Origin: Acidovorax sp. 106
GTDB taxonomy: Bacteria; Pseudomonadota; Gammaproteobacteria; Burkholderiales; Burkholderiaceae_C
Direction of reading: 5' to 3'
Length of the DNA: 64,000 bases
Assembly (NCBI RefSeq): GCF_003663825.1
Contig: NZ_RCCC01000001.1
Span: forward strand, 690,501 to 754,500
How positions within the stretch are numbered: the stretch's first letter is position 1; the number at the start of each line of letters is the position of its first letter. The translations under genes were made by a program, and so were the position numbers. The notes below the pieces were generated by a model. It had not been told where the DNA came from and did not search any database. It worked only from the letters and a program-made list of their open reading frames with translations. Positions 8,960 through 18,600 of this stretch are shown here, in pieces.

Positions 8960-9439
8960 ATGCAAAGCACCCCTGCAACCCCACCCTCAGCAGCCCCATC
9001 GCTGCCGCCGCACCTGCCCACGCCCGTGGCGTGGTTGGGTTATGGCGGACTGCTGCCCTTCGTGGCACTTGCCATGGTGGGCTGGTGGGCACCCGGCAAC
9101 CCCTTGTGGACCACTGCCCTGCTGGGCTACGGCGCGGTCATCCTGAGCTTTATAGGCGCCCTGCACTGGGGCCTGGCCATGGCGTTGCCGGGCCTGGATG
9201 AGGCAGAGCGCACACGCCTCTTTATCTGGAGCGTGGTGCCCGGTCTGCTGGCATGGCCTGCGCTGTTGGTACCCTCGCAGATGGGCGCCACCTTGCTGAT
9301 TGCAGGCTTTGCCGCACACCTGTGGCAAGACCACCGGCTTGCACGCAAGGCCACCCTGCCAACTTGGTACCTGCCACTGCGCAGGCGCCTCACGGTGACT
9401 GCCTGCGTGTGCCTGGCGCTGGGCGCTGCTGTGGCGTGA
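8960..9439 (+). CDS. DUF3429 membrane protein
   Basis: A 159-residue protein with about four or five transmembrane helices. The stretch WLGYGGLLPFVALAMVGW, then the GAVILSFIGALHWGLAM helix, matches the DUF3429 pattern, whose function is unknown. I choose the ATG at MQSTPATPP because a GGAGG site lies 5 nt upstream; the longer frame has no such site. An interspersed repeat with a hairpin follows the gene. Confidence 0.85.
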   Translation: MQSTPATPPSAAPSLPPHLPTPVAWLGYGGLLPFVALAMVGWWAPGNPLWTTALLGYGAVILSFIGALHWGLAMALPGLDEAERTRLFIWSVVPGLLAWPALLVPSQMGATLLIAGFAAHLWQDHRLARKATLPTWYLPLRRRLTVTACVCLALGAAVA

Positions 9440-9476
9440 TGCCCCTTCAGCGTAGCTCTTTCAAATAGCACCTTCA

Positions 9477-9530
9477 GCTATATATTTGATAGCTTCCTGC
9501 GCTTGACTGACAAGCGCAGCGGGCGTTTTC
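9477..9530. repeat. Interspersed element with terminator-like hairpin
   Basis: ATTTGATAGCTTCC leads into a perfect stem, TGCGCTTG (9498-9505) and CAAGCGCA (9511-9518), followed by GCGGGCGTTTTC. It is a diverged copy of the interspersed family and may end transcription of the preceding gene. Confidence 0.65.
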
Positions 9531-9643
9531 TTCTTCGATGCAGGAGTACGACAAGACCGCTTCGTGACACACGGCCCATGCAGGCAATTGGCTACACTCC
9601 GTTCACTTTTTTAGACAGCCCCTTCCACCCAGGGCCGTGCACC

Positions 9644-10285
9644 ATGTCTTTCATCTCTACACGCAGCCTGCTGGCGGCTGCCATGCTGGTCGGCACCGGC
9701 CTCTCGCCCGTCGAGGCGGGCAATCTTTTCAAGTGCACAGACGCACGCGGCCAGGTGGTTTACTCCGATCGGGCCTGCGCCAGTGAGGCTCCAACGCCTT
9801 CAGCCGCCGCTGCCGCATCTGGCAAAAATGCTGCCAGCTTCAGCAACGCTGCCGTCAAAGGCAAGATCACCGAGGCAGCCATCGCCGCCATCCTGCGGCA
9901 AGCCATCGACCTGGGCACACGCGGCGACTACAAGGGCCAATGCGCACTGGCCGCACCAGACATTGCCTTCTCCATCACCGACAACTCCACCCAGCCCGCC
10001 ACCACGATCTCGGGCAAACGCAGAGAACTGTGCGATGCCCAGCGCAGCTCGGCGCAAACGCTGGAGTTCAACAGCCTGCGGCCCAGCGTGCAGCAAACCG
10101 GCATCCAGATCAAGGTGAGCGCAGACGGCACCCAAGCCACCGCCAAGCACACGCACACCACCACCCTCAAGCAGCACGGGCAGGTGGTGCTGGTGCAAAC
10201 CTGCCAGCAAGAAGACGCCTTCGGCATCTACGACGGCAAGATCCTCTACAACAGCGTTAAATCGGTGTGCAAGCAGACGTCTTGA
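9644..10285 (+). CDS. Secreted DUF4124-like protein
   Basis: A 213-residue exported protein. The signal peptide is residues 1-25 (ending VEAG); then LFKCTDARGQVVYSDRAC resembles the DUF4124 domain, with a cysteine pair. The rest (about 60-213) is a soluble domain that I cannot name, with more cysteines near the C-terminus (CQQED and SVCKQTS). I choose the ATG at MSFISTRSL because a signal peptide begins there. A role in the periplasm or envelope is likely, but the function is unknown. Confidence 0.8.
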   Translation: MSFISTRSLLAAAMLVGTGLSPVEAGNLFKCTDARGQVVYSDRACASEAPTPSAAAAASGKNAASFSNAAVKGKITEAAIAAILRQAIDLGTRGDYKGQCALAAPDIAFSITDNSTQPATTISGKRRELCDAQRSSAQTLEFNSLRPSVQQTGIQIKVSADGTQATAKHTHTTTLKQHGQVVLVQTCQQEDAFGIYDGKILYNSVKSVCKQTS

Positions 10286-10350
10286 GCGTGCGCGGAAAGA
10301 AGCCATTGCCCATGGCGTCTACCCACCGCAGCATGTTGAACACACCAAGC

Positions 10351-10376
10351 AAAAAGCCCGCAGTTGCGGGCTTTTT
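10351..10376. terminator. Bidirectional rho-independent terminator
   Basis: AAAAAGCCCGCA, then GT, then TGCGGGCTTTTT: a 7-bp GC stem flanked by an A-run and a T-run. It separates the convergent DUF4124-like and cytochrome c4 genes and can serve both. Confidence 0.92.
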
Positions 10377-10403
10377 GCGTTGGGTTGAACGCCCCCCAGC
10401 GGA

Positions 10404-11069
10404 TCAACGGAAGGGAGACTGCCGCACCACCTGCAGGTCGCCTTCCACACTGCCCAGGTAGTTGGCCAAGGCCTTGAGTTCGGCGTTGGAGAACTGCTTG
10501 GCCACGCCGCCCATGATGGCGTTGCTGCGGCCCAGGTTGGGGTTGCGCGCATCGGCTTTGTACGCCTTGAGGGCCACAAACAGGTAGTCGGCGTGCTGGC
10601 CTGCCACCTTGGGGTAAGACGGGTCGATGGGCTTGGCGAAGTTGTCGCCGTGGCAAGAAACGCAAGCGCCTTTCTTGAGCAGCTCGGCCACTTGCACGCT
10701 GGGTTCGCGGGCAGGCTTGGCGGGCAGCTCGGCGGCCTTCTTGCCATGCTGTTCGTAGTAGGCAGCCACGTCTGCAATGTCTTGTTCAGACAGCGAATCG
10801 GCGATGCCGCGCATGGTGGGGTGCTTGCGGTCGCCCTTCTTGTAGGCATCCAGTGCAGAGGCAATGTACTTGCCGCTTTGGCCCGAAATCATGGGCACTT
10901 TGTGCACTTCAGGAAAGCTGGCCTGGTAGCCCGGAATGCCGTGGCAGCCGATGCACATGGCGATCTTTTTCTCGCCTGCCTTGATGTCACCCTTGACTTC
11001 CTGTGCATGAGAAACAGCGGTCACGGAAGCGACAGCCAAGGCAAATATCGTGGTCAGCGTTTTGTTCAT
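10404..11069 (-). CDS. Cytochrome c4 (diheme)
   Basis: A periplasmic diheme electron carrier of 221 residues. The signal peptide ends near SHAQ (residues 20-23). Two heme-binding sites, CIGCH (39-43) and CVSCH (136-140), each lie in one half of a duplicated domain. Candidate axial methionines appear in NAIMGG and PTMRG. This protein passes electrons from the bc1 complex to terminal oxidases. It ends at a bidirectional terminator, and its promoter faces the MoxR operon. Confidence 0.94.
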   Translation of the reverse strand: MNKTLTTIFALAVASVTAVSHAQEVKGDIKAGEKKIAMCIGCHGIPGYQASFPEVHKVPMISGQSGKYIASALDAYKKGDRKHPTMRGIADSLSEQDIADVAAYYEQHGKKAAELPAKPAREPSVQVAELLKKGACVSCHGDNFAKPIDPSYPKVAGQHADYLFVALKAYKADARNPNLGRSNAIMGGVAKQFSNAELKALANYLGSVEGDLQVVRQSPFR

Positions 11070-11174
11070 TTTGCGCGCACAATCTCGTGGAAGTTCGGTT
11101 CTGGGCCCCGCTCAGCGTTTGATTATACCGAGCGCCTGTCAAGCCCATTCATCAACGTTTCGGTGATTTCCCTT

Positions 11175-12029
11175 ATGAAATTTCACGGTTCCCAGAATTA
11201 CGTGGCCACCCAGGATTTGATGTTGGCAGTGAATGCCGCCATCACCCTGCAACGCCCTTTGCTCATCAAGGGCGAGCCCGGCACAGGCAAGACCATGCTG
11301 GCCGAAGAGGTGGCACAGGCGCTGGGCATGCCACTGTTGCAATGGCACATCAAATCCACCACCAAAGCGCAACAGGGCCTGTACGAGTACGACGCTGTGA
11401 GCCGCCTGCGCGACAGCCAGCTCAATGACGGCGACAGCGCAGAGCGCGTGAAGAACATCCGCAACTACATCATCCAGGGCGTGCTGTGGCAAGCCTTCAC
11501 AGCCGATGAGCCCGTAGCCCTTTTGATCGACGAAATCGACAAGGCCGACATTGAATTTCCGAACGACCTGCTGCGCGAAATCGACCGCATGGAGTTCTAC
11601 TGCTACGAGACGCGCGAGCTCATCAAGGCCAAACACCGGCCGCTGGTGTTCATCACCTCGAACAACGAAAAAGAGCTGCCCGACGCCTTCTTGCGCCGCT
11701 GCTTCTTTCACTTCATCAAGTTCCCCGAAGCCGACACGATGCGCCAGATCGTGAACGTGCATTTCCCCACGCTCAAGAGCGAACTGCTCACCGTGGCGAT
11801 GAAGACGTTCTACGACGTGCGCAACCTGCCGGGCCTGAAGAAGAAGCCATCGACCAGCGAGCTGATCGACTGGCTCAAGCTGCTGGTGGCCGAAGACATT
11901 CCGCTTGAGGCCCTGCAAAGCGCCGACAACAAGGTGGCCGTGCCCCCGCTGGTGGGCGCGCTGCTCAAGAACGAACAGGACGTGAGCCTTTTTGAAAAGC
12001 TGGTGTTCATGAACCAGCGCAACCGCTGA
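11175..12029 (+). CDS. MoxR-family AAA+ ATPase
   Basis: A 284-residue AAA+ ATPase. Walker A is GEPGTGKT (33-40), Walker B LLIDEID (116-122), and the sensor-1 region FITSNNEKELPDAFLRRC follows. I start at MKFHGSQNY; the much longer upstream frame covers the cytochrome gene and is not real. MoxR proteins act with VWA-domain partners as chaperones that insert metals or mature enzymes; here the VWA gene follows after one small gene. The substrate of this pair is unknown. Confidence 0.93.
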   Translation: MKFHGSQNYVATQDLMLAVNAAITLQRPLLIKGEPGTGKTMLAEEVAQALGMPLLQWHIKSTTKAQQGLYEYDAVSRLRDSQLNDGDSAERVKNIRNYIIQGVLWQAFTADEPVALLIDEIDKADIEFPNDLLREIDRMEFYCYETRELIKAKHRPLVFITSNNEKELPDAFLRRCFFHFIKFPEADTMRQIVNVHFPTLKSELLTVAMKTFYDVRNLPGLKKKPSTSELIDWLKLLVAEDIPLEALQSADNKVAVPPLVGALLKNEQDVSLFEKLVFMNQRNR

Positions 12030-12037
12030 GGCCGGGC

Positions 12038-12265
12038 ATGAGCGATTCCAAGCACCTGCTGATCGAGGGCCTGTCTGACGCCGTGGGGTTTGTGGGCGGG
12101 GCCCTGCTGGGCTTCGGTGCGGGCATGGTGTTGGGCCTGGACATCTTTGCACCAGGCTACGGCACCCGCAGCCTGATCGCCATTGCGCTGGTGGGGCTGG
12201 GAGGCGGGCTGGGGCTGCACGGTGCCCGGCGCTGGCGCGCAGCGCAAGCCAAGCCGCGCGATTGA
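12038..12265 (+). CDS. Small Gly-rich membrane protein between moxR and VWA genes
   Basis: A 75-residue protein with two hydrophobic segments (about 15-37 and 46-62) rich in glycine and alanine, and a positive C-terminus (ARRWRAAQAKPRD). It starts 8 bp after the MoxR stop, so it is probably translated with it. I do not recognise a family. It could tether the ATPase/VWA pair to the membrane, which is only a guess from position. Confidence 0.65.
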   Translation: MSDSKHLLIEGLSDAVGFVGGALLGFGAGMVLGLDIFAPGYGTRSLIAIALVGLGGGLGLHGARRWRAAQAKPRD

Positions 12266-12277
12266 GCTCCGCCGCAT

Positions 12278-12332
12278 TGCTATCAACTTAAGAGCAGCTA
12301 CCGCTCTCCTAATCAGCGCTAGAGGCCAAAAC
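12278..12332 (-). repeat. Interspersed element directly before the VWA gene
   Basis: Read on the minus strand it begins GGCCTCTAGCGCT and continues GAGCGGTAGCTGCTC. On the plus strand its end, GCTAGAGGCC, lies 6 nt before the VWA start codon and supplies the only ribosome-site-like sequence there. Confidence 0.7.
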
Positions 12333-12333
12333 C

Positions 12334-13521
12334 ATGCTGATCGACTTCTTCTACACCCTGCGCGCAGCCAAGCTGCCCGTGTCCGTGAAGGAATACCTCA
12401 CCCTGCTCGAAGCGCTACAAGCGGGCGTGGTGGGCCCCAAGTCCGATGACGCCTGGGCGCTGGACGATTTCTACAACCTCTCGCGCCTCACGCTGGTCAA
12501 GGACGAGAAGCACTACGACAAGTTCGACCGGGCCTTCGGCGCGTACTTCAAGGGCGTGGAGATGGTGGCCGACTTCACCAAGGAGATCCCGGCCGACTGG
12601 CTGCGCAAGATCCTGGAGAACGAACTCACGCCCGAGCAAAAGGCCGCCATCGAGAAGATGGGCTGGGACGAGCTGATGGAGACGCTGAAGAAGCGCCTCG
12701 AAGAACAGAAAGAACGCCACGAGGGCGGCAACAAGTGGATCGGCACGGGCGGCACCAGCCCGTTTGGCCATGGCGGCTACAACCCGCAAGGCGTGCGCAT
12801 TGGCGGCGCAGGCAAGAACAAGAGCGCGGTGAAGGTGTGGGAGCAGCGCGCCTACCGCGACTACGACGACCAACAGGAGCTGGGCACCCGCAACATCAAG
12901 GTCGCGCTGCGCCGCCTGCGCAAGTTTGCGCGCGAAGGGCATGAACTAGAGCTCGACTTGCCTGACACCATCCGCAGCACGGCGGCCAACGCGGGCTACC
13001 TGGACATCAAGATGGTGCCGGAGCGGCACAACAACGTGAAGGTGCTGCTGCTGATGGACGTGGGCGGCACCATGGATGAGCACATCCAGCGCGTGGAAGA
13101 GTTGTTCAGTGCGGTCAAGAGCGAGTTCAAGCACCTAGAGTTTTATTACTTCCACAACTGCGTGTACGACTTCATGTGGAAGAACAACCGCCGCCGCTTT
13201 GCCGAGAAGTTTCCGACCTGGGACATCATCCGCAAGTACAACAAAGACTACAAACTGATCTTTGTGGGCGACGCGACCATGAGCCCATACGAGATCCTGC
13301 AGCCCGGCGGCAGTGTGGAATACAACAACGAGGAGCCGGGTGCCGAGTGGCTCCAGCGCCTCACGCACGCCTTCCCCAAGTTCGCATGGATCAACCCCGA
13401 GCCGCAGGGCGTGTGGCAGTACCGCCAGAGCATCAGCATCATCCAGCAGCTCATTGGCAACCGCATGTTTCCGCTGTCACTCAAAGGTCTGGAAGAGACC
13501 ATGCGGTTGCTGTCCAAATAG
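12334..13521 (+). CDS. VWA-domain protein, CoxE-like
   Basis: A soluble protein of 395 residues, partner of the MoxR ATPase upstream. The N-terminal half is helical and charged; residues about 130-160 are Gly-rich. The VWA domain begins near 234 with VKVLLLMDVGGTMDE. The metal site, normally DxSxS, reads D242-V-G-G-T, so both serines are replaced; I believe this is shared by part of the family. Such proteins help MoxR mature other enzymes. No obvious target enzyme is encoded nearby. Confidence 0.88.
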   Translation: MLIDFFYTLRAAKLPVSVKEYLTLLEALQAGVVGPKSDDAWALDDFYNLSRLTLVKDEKHYDKFDRAFGAYFKGVEMVADFTKEIPADWLRKILENELTPEQKAAIEKMGWDELMETLKKRLEEQKERHEGGNKWIGTGGTSPFGHGGYNPQGVRIGGAGKNKSAVKVWEQRAYRDYDDQQELGTRNIKVALRRLRKFAREGHELELDLPDTIRSTAANAGYLDIKMVPERHNNVKVLLLMDVGGTMDEHIQRVEELFSAVKSEFKHLEFYYFHNCVYDFMWKNNRRRFAEKFPTWDIIRKYNKDYKLIFVGDATMSPYEILQPGGSVEYNNEEPGAEWLQRLTHAFPKFAWINPEPQGVWQYRQSISIIQQLIGNRMFPLSLKGLEETMRLLSK

Positions 13522-13667
13522 CCCCATAGCCCACCAAACGGCGCAGCGCCGCAGGTGCGCGCAGGCGCTGTCCTACAGAACCGCCGGGGTTTTCAAGGCA
13601 TATTGCCAGGCAGTTGCCGCCATACTCAGGCACTACTGCCACACGATGGCGGCATTGCACCCCTGAC

Positions 13668-15617
13668 ATGAATTTTTTCAAGCCCGTTTCTGCTGCCAGC
13701 GCACGCACCATGCGCAAGGCACTGCCCCATTCAACGCCGGCCCCATGGTCGGCGTTGCTGCTTTGCGGCACGCTGGCGCTGCAAGGCTGCAGCCTGTGGC
13801 CACGCCAGCCCCCCACAGACGACGAGACCAACACCACCACCAACGCAGCCGCGGCGGCAGCGCAGGCGACGTTCAGCCTGGAGGTCAAAGCCCCCAATGC
13901 CGTGCGCGAGACGCTGGAGCGCCATCTGGAGCTGCAACGCTTTCGCCAGCTGCCCGACCTGCAGGCCGAAGAACTGCGCCGCCTGCTGCACGCCGCAGAC
14001 GCCAATGTGCGCGAGCTGCTGGGCACGCTGGGTTATTTTGCCCCGGACATCACCATCAGCCTGCGCGAAGCCCCCGCCGATGCGGCCGCCCCTACGCCGC
14101 CCTATGCCGTCACCATCACCGTGGAGCCTGGGCCGCAAACGCGCATTGCCAGTGCCGACATCCGATTCACCGAAGTTCGCGAGGCTGAGTCCGCTGCCGA
14201 GCCCAATGCACGGACACGCCAACTGGAACGCATACAGCGCAACTGGGCTTTGCCCGAAGGCAGCGCCTTCACGCAAGCAGGCTGGTCCGACGCAAAAAAC
14301 ACGGGCTTGCGCCAGCTGCAAGCGCGCCGCTACGCCAGCGCCAGCATCACCAACAGCCGCGCCGAGGTGGATGCGGACACGCAGCAGGCCGCCCTGTCCG
14401 TCACGTACGACCCCGGCCCGGCCTACCGCTTTGGACCGCTGAAAGTGCAGGGCAGCGAACGCTATGACCCCGATGGCGCGCGCCGCCTGGCACGGCTGCC
14501 CACCGGCACCGTGTATGACGAGGCCGAAATGCTGGACGCCCAGCAGCGCCTGGCCAGTAGCGGCTACTACGACGCGGTGTTCCTGACACTGGACACCGAC
14601 AGCACCACCCCACAGGCCGCCCCCGTGATCGCCCAGGTGCGCGAGGCCAAGCTGCAAAAACTGGTGTTTGGCGTGGGCGTGTCCACCGACAGCGGGCCGC
14701 GCCTGTCCATCGACCACACGCACAACCAGTGGCCCACAGAGGGCTGGCGCGCCATCAACAAACTCTCGCTCGACAAGAAGGCGCAGCAAATCGGCACCGG
14801 CTGGACCGCACTGCCCGGCGAAAACGGCTGGCGCTGGTTCACCTCGGGCCTGGCCCAACGCCAGCAAACGGGCGACTACGACGTCAACAGCGTGGAAGTG
14901 CTGGGCGGACGCAGCCAAAGCACCAAGAACATCGACCGCACCTACTACCTGCGCTACGACACCTCGCGCGCCCAGGGCCTCAATGCTCCGGCAGACAGCG
15001 CTGCCCTGAGCGTGAACTACGGCTGGACGGGCCGCTATTTCAACAGCAACACGGCCCCCACGCGCGGCTACGGCATTGCGGTGGAGCTGGGCGCAGGCGT
15101 CACGCTGCGGCCCGAGCGCAATCCCTTCACCCGCACGCTGGTGCGCTGGCAGTCGTTCTTTCCCGCAGGGCGGGTCGAGGCAGGCGACGGCGCGGCCCGC
15201 AGTGCCCGCATTGCCGTGCGCACTGAAGTGGGCGCCGTGCTGGCGCGAGAAAGTGCCGAGATCCCCGTCGCCCAGCTCTTCCTGACCGGGGGCGACACCA
15301 CCGTACGTGGCTACGGCTACCGCGCCATCGGCGCACGCACCGACAACAACCAGCTGTACGGCGGGCGCTACATGGGCGTGGCCAGCGTGGAGTGGCAGCG
15401 CCCCATCGTCTACGGCGGCAACATGACCGACTGGGAAAGCACCCTGTTTGTGGATGCCGGTGCCGTGGCCGACCGCGTGGGCGACCTCGACCCGCGCGTG
15501 GGCGTGGGCACCGGCGTGCGGTGGCGCAGCCCCGTGGGGCCACTGCAGGCCGACCTGGCCTGGGGCGTTCAATCGAAAAAACTGCGGCTGCACTTGCGAC
15601 TGGGTTTCACCTTCTGA
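13668..15617 (+). CDS. tamA: Outer-membrane assembly protein TamA (Omp85 family)
   Basis: A 649-residue protein with N-terminal POTRA domains (roughly 60-350) and a C-terminal Omp85 beta-barrel (roughly 350-649) that ends in LRLHLRLGFTF, a barrel-type C-terminus. It contains the Omp85 motif VRGYGYR. With TamB it exports or inserts outer-membrane proteins or moves phospholipids. The N-terminus has a lipobox, LALQGC, after a hydrophobic stretch, which is unusual for TamA. Its stop overlaps the tamB start by one base. An ATG at 13710 is an alternative start. Confidence 0.9.
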   Translation: MNFFKPVSAASARTMRKALPHSTPAPWSALLLCGTLALQGCSLWPRQPPTDDETNTTTNAAAAAAQATFSLEVKAPNAVRETLERHLELQRFRQLPDLQAEELRRLLHAADANVRELLGTLGYFAPDITISLREAPADAAAPTPPYAVTITVEPGPQTRIASADIRFTEVREAESAAEPNARTRQLERIQRNWALPEGSAFTQAGWSDAKNTGLRQLQARRYASASITNSRAEVDADTQQAALSVTYDPGPAYRFGPLKVQGSERYDPDGARRLARLPTGTVYDEAEMLDAQQRLASSGYYDAVFLTLDTDSTTPQAAPVIAQVREAKLQKLVFGVGVSTDSGPRLSIDHTHNQWPTEGWRAINKLSLDKKAQQIGTGWTALPGENGWRWFTSGLAQRQQTGDYDVNSVEVLGGRSQSTKNIDRTYYLRYDTSRAQGLNAPADSAALSVNYGWTGRYFNSNTAPTRGYGIAVELGAGVTLRPERNPFTRTLVRWQSFFPAGRVEAGDGAARSARIAVRTEVGAVLARESAEIPVAQLFLTGGDTTVRGYGYRAIGARTDNNQLYGGRYMGVASVEWQRPIVYGGNMTDWESTLFVDAGAVADRVGDLDPRVGVGTGVRWRSPVGPLQADLAWGVQSKKLRLHLRLGFTF

Positions 15618-18600
15618 TGCAGACACCACAAGACACGACCTCCTCGGCCACAGCGCTCACGACACCAGCACATCCCGCACGCCCAGCCCATCCGGCCCGC
15701 AAGGTGCTGCGCTGGCTGCTGTGGTCCTTGCTCGGCCTGTGCATCACCCTGGCCTGCGTGGCCGGTGCCGCCTGGTGGTGGGCCGGGCAGGCCACATCGC
15801 TGGCCACCACGCTGGCGCGCGTGGCCCAGTGGCTGCCCGCAGGCCAAAGCCTGCAAAGCCGCGATGTCACGGGCTCGCTTCGCAACGGTGGCCACCTGGG
15901 CTGGCTGCGCTGGAGCAGCCCCACCCTGGCAGTGGAAGTGACCGACGCCCAACTGGACTGGCAACTTTCCCCCCTGCTGCAGCGCCAACTGCAGCTAGGC
16001 ACCGTGAGCGCAGCGCGGGTGCAAATCACCCCCCTGCAGCGCCCGGTCAACGAGCCCCCACCCGCCACAGCACCGTTGGAGCAACTGCTGCTGCCGCTGG
16101 CAGTAGAAGTACCGTTTCAGGTTGCGCAACTGCAGTGGGGCCAAGTATCAGAGGCAACCGATACCCCCCCAGTGCAAGTGCAAGGGCTGGCAGGCACGTA
16201 CCGTTTTGACAGGCAGGCGCACCACCTGCGCATCGACCACCTGGCACTGGCGCAGGGCCAGTACACCGCGCAGGTCACCCTGCAAGGCGCAGCGCCCATG
16301 GCGCTGCAGGCCACGTTGGATGGCACCCTCACCACCGCCCTGCCCGGCCGCACCGATGCCTTTGCCGCCACCGCCCACGCCAGTCTGCAAGGCACGCTGG
16401 CCACAGCAGCCGCCCAATTGCAACTGCAAGCCGATATACAGCCCAGCGCATCCCTCGCAAGCACCACGGACACCGCCAGCGCCCCCCCCAGGGCCAAAAC
16501 GGCCGCCATGCGCGCCAGCGTGCAAGCCAGCGTGCAGCCCTGGGCGGCCCAGCCCGTGCAGCAAGCGCAGGCCACGCTGCAAGCCGTGAACCTGGCTGCC
16601 CTGTGGCCCCAGGCCCCAACCACCGATCTGCAGGGCACGCTGAGTGCGGGCACCACGGCAGGCAATGCCCAGCAGACCGCCACTTGGCAACTGACGGCCG
16701 ACCTGACCAACCGCCAGCCCGGCCCGTGGGACATACAGCGCCTGCCCCTGGCCCAACTGCAAGCCCAAGCCACCTACAACGGCACGCAGTGGGCCGTGCC
16801 CAAAGCCACCGCCACCGTGGGCGCTGGCCCCAGCGCGGGCAGCCTCAGTGTGCAAGGTCGCTTCACGCCCGCCAGCGGCGTGCTGGAAGGCGAAGCCCGC
16901 CTGAGCCACCTGTCGCCCGCCGCGCTGCACACCGCATTCGCAGCGGCACCGCTGTCAGGCAGCTTGCAGGCCAGCGTGCCATCGCAGGCCACGCAAGCCG
17001 TGCACTTTGTGGCCGATGTGCGCGCAGCCCGCCCAGGCGCCACAGCAGGCACTACAGCAGGCAACGCTGCAGCCCTGCGCATCGATGCGTTCTCGGCCCA
17101 AGGCCAGTGGAACCCACTCGATAACGGGGGCACAGCCCACATCGAAAAGCTGAATCTCCAGGCACTGCAACTGCAGGCCCAGGCCACCGACCTGCGCATC
17201 AGCCGGGGCCAAGCTGCAAAGCTTGCTGCACAGACGCCCTCCCCCAACCCCGCCCCCACGCTGGCAGCGCAAGGGCTGCTCAACGTGACCGTGCCCGGCA
17301 CCGAGCTGCGCCTGCAAGGGCAAATGGCCCCGCGCACCGGCCAGGGCAACGGCCTGCTGCGGGTGAACGATGCGGAGCAAACCCTGCGCTGGCTGGGCCG
17401 CCTGCCCTGGGTGGGCACCGCCCTGCAAAGCGCGCTGGGCACTGCATCGGCCAAGGGCCAGGCGCAGCTGCAATGGCAGTGGAATGGCGGCTGGCACACG
17501 CTGCAGCAACAACTGCAAGCCGCAGCGCAGGGCACGGCCTGGCCCGCCACCCAGCCAGGCTTTACCGTGCAAGCCACGTTGAGCACCCCCCAGCTGGAGA
17601 CGGTGCTGCCAGCAGGCCCATCCACCAACGTCGCCACATCCATCCAATGGCGGACGGTGAAGGCCGAGCTGCAGGGGCAAATGACCCAAGCCAACCTGAC
17701 AGTGGAAGGCGAGGCGCGCACCGGCACACAGCGCTGGTCGCTGCAAACCCGCCTGAGCGGTGGCCTCAGCGCCCCGGCGGCAGGCACTGGGGCGGGTGCT
17801 GCAGCAGGCTCCAGCACATGGCAAGCCCAGTGGAGCCACCTGCGCGCTCAGTGGCAAGACACGCGCCAGAGCGGCACCTGGGTGGCCCAGCTCACCGAGC
17901 CGTGGAGCGTGTCGTTGCACAGCGGTGCCCCGGCGGCCAAAGTGCTTCCCAAAGAACAGCCCCGCAAAGCCGCTGCCCACACACCTCTGGGCTGGGCCGT
18001 GCAAGCCACTGCAGGCCAAGCCCAGATCACAGGCCCCCTGCCCGGCACAGTGCAACTGCGCTGGCAGCCCCTGCGCCTGACCACGGTGGCGGGCGCCTTG
18101 CCCCGCGTGCAAACGCAGGGCACGCTGCAAGGCCTGCCCCTGGCCTGGGTGGATGCGCTGGGTAGCGAGCAGACCGCCTCCCCGGCAACCGGCACCACCC
18201 CCTCGCCCACCGCTCCCACCCTGGCCCCGCAACCTTTGCTGGCCCGGCTGGGCTTGGCCACTGACATATTGCTGGAAGGCCCGTGGAACGTAGACACCAC
18301 CGACACCCCACGCGCCAGCGCCAGCCTGCGGCGCACGCAGGGCGATGTGCGCATCCTGGGCGGCGATGCGTCCGCCGGCGTGGTCAGCCACAGCAGCGGC
18401 CAAGGACTGGGGGCTGGCAGTGTGCAAGCCCCCACCGCCACGGCCGCCGTCAGCACGGCAGGCGTGCGCCAGGCAGAGCTGTCGGTGCAACTGCAAGCCG
18501 ACACCCTCAGTGCCCGCCTGCAATGGGCCAGCGCCCGCGCGGGCGAGATCGATGCCAGTGCCAACACCCGCATCCAATGGGGGCAGGGTGAGCCCCCCTG

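Noticed and set aside
10593..11174. N-terminal extension of the MoxR gene
   Set aside because: It runs antisense through cytochrome c4. The internal ATG at MKFHGSQNY matches the expected start of the family.
13731..15629. Very long open frame opposite tamA (632 codons)
   Set aside because: It is antisense to a clear Omp85 gene. Its composition (Gly, His and Ala rich, no domains) is what GC-rich codon bias gives on the opposite strand.
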